From contig NZ_APMP01000012.1 of NCBI RefSeq assembly GCF_000372645.1, positions 1 to 64,000 on the forward strand: a stretch of DNA of 64,000 bases, given 5' to 3'. Of this stretch, positions 63,311 to 64,000 are shown in pieces. Under the pieces are notes generated by a model that was given only the letters and a program-made list of their open reading frames with translations, searched no databases and had not been told where the DNA came from. Numbering within the stretch: position 1 is the first letter of the stretch; each line of letters begins with the position of its first letter. The translations under genes were made by a program, and so were the position numbers. The stretch comes from Caulobacter vibrioides OR37. GTDB lineage: Bacteria; Pseudomonadota; Alphaproteobacteria; Caulobacterales; Caulobacteraceae.

Positions 63311-64000
63311 ATGACGGCCGTCGCGCCCGCCGCGCCTCGAACGCCGATCCGGCGGGTCCTGGCCAACGCCGGACAGCTGCTGAGCGGCCGCGCGGTGAAC
63401 GCCGTCGTCGGCCTCGCCTATATCGCCCTGACCGCCCGTAGCCTGGGCAAGGAAACGATGGGCGTGCTGGTGATCATCAACGCCTTCGCCCAGTTCCTGG
63501 GGGACGTGGCGCATTTCGAGTCCTGGCAGACGGTGATCGCCTACGGGACCAAGCCGCTGGCCGATAAGGATCTGCCCAGATTCCAGCAGGTGCTGCGCCT
63601 GTCCCTGCTGCTGGACCTGATCAGCAGCGTCGTCGGCGTCGCCCTGGGCGTCCTGGGCGCGTGGCTGTTCTGGGAGGCGCTGCGCTGGCCGCCCGGCATG
63701 AGCGGCTATGGCGCGCTCTACGCCCTTTCGATCGGGGTCATGACCCCCGCGACGGGCGTTGGCCTGCTGCGGCTGTTCGACCGCTTCCGCTACTTGGCCG
63801 CCGAGCAGGCGGTCAGCTCGTTCGTGCGGATGATCGGCTGCGCGATCTGCGCGCTGGCCCACGCGCCGATCCAGTATTTCCTGCTGGCCTGGGCGGCGGG
63901 CGCGTTCGCCTCGTTCTTCTACATCGCCGCCGTCGCCGTTCGAGACCTCCGCGCGCGCGGCCTCCTGACCGGCTTTCGACCATGGGGACCGACAAGCCGG
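63311..64000 (+). CDS. Polysaccharide/O-antigen flippase (MOP superfamily), truncated by window end
   Basis: The first 230 residues of an integral membrane protein, still open at 64000. ATG at 63311 gives MTAVAPAAPRTPIRRVLANA, then GQLLSGRAVNAVVGLAYIAL and TARSLGKETMGVLVIINAFA, typical of the Wzx/RfbX family. Six hydrophobic helices are visible in the part present. Likely flips lipid-linked sugar or takes part in polysaccharide export. No start closer to lptC is better. Confidence 0.8.
   Translation, partial: MTAVAPAAPRTPIRRVLANAGQLLSGRAVNAVVGLAYIALTARSLGKETMGVLVIINAFAQFLGDVAHFESWQTVIAYGTKPLADKDLPRFQQVLRLSLLLDLISSVVGVALGVLGAWLFWEALRWPPGMSGYGALYALSIGVMTPATGVGLLRLFDRFRYLAAEQAVSSFVRMIGCAICALAHAPIQYFLLAWAAGAFASFFYIAAVAVRDLRARGLLTGFRPWGPTSR

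Overview
The window is high-GC DNA with tightly packed genes on both strands, frequent 4-base ATGA/GTGA overlaps, and GTG and TTG starts. Gene content and order point to an alphaproteobacterium of the Caulobacter group. Supporting signs are the pyrE-pdxJ-acpS-lepB-rnc run, rpoZ next to spoT, a GcrA-type cell-cycle regulator, and intergenic repeats carrying GANTC (CcrM methylation) sites. It reads as ordinary chromosome. I found no insertion sequence, prophage, integrase, CRISPR array or rRNA.

Layout. 0.4-7.3 kb: conserved housekeeping genes (rnc, lepB, acpS, pdxJ, pyrE, a Nudix hydrolase, spoT, rpoZ). 7.5-16.8 kb: M13 metallopeptidase, folK, a NYN nuclease-like protein, family 5 uracil-DNA glycosylase, an SMP-30 type lactonase, glpK, a DUF2336 protein, nadK and an Hpt-like protein. 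16.9-24.4 kb: an exported aldonolactone-oxidase-like flavoprotein paired with a cytochrome c5-like lipoprotein and folD, tRNA-Thr(TGT), a UPF0178 protein, arfB, a MarR regulator, a GcrA paralogue, a second cytochrome c lipoprotein and two SnoaL-like proteins. 24.4-32.6 kb: an AceE-like thiamine enzyme, a class II aldolase, the DUF969/DUF979/DUF2891 operon and several small proteins. 32.8-43.1 kb: smpB, dapA, a lytic transglycosylase, a TetR plus FecCD-type ABC import operon, a glycosyltransferase and two RNA-methyltransferase-like proteins. 43.3-52.6 kb: hrpB, an amino acid permease, a metallo-beta-lactamase-fold hydrolase, a two-component system followed by an EF-hand lipoprotein, a DUF1345 protein and a KGG stress protein.

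The most distinctive stretch is 52.7-62.5 kb. It holds a one-piece EgtB-EgtD protein for ergothioneine synthesis. Next comes a probable TetR-controlled catabolic or detoxification cluster: metallo-hydrolase, haloalkane dehalogenase, DUF1330 protein, membrane-anchored sulfatase, a lipoprotein formylglycine-generating enzyme, and a tandem DsbA-like protein. Two divergent promoter regions about 4.1 kb apart in this cluster share a 20-base operator-like sequence, one copy of which contains a perfect palindrome. The window ends with lptC and a truncated polysaccharide flippase.

A second theme is a palindromic repeat of about 114 bases present in five copies (one internally deleted). Each end reads TAG inward, and 7 of the 10 ends supply the stop codon of the neighbouring gene. 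Two other repeat families also lie at gene ends.
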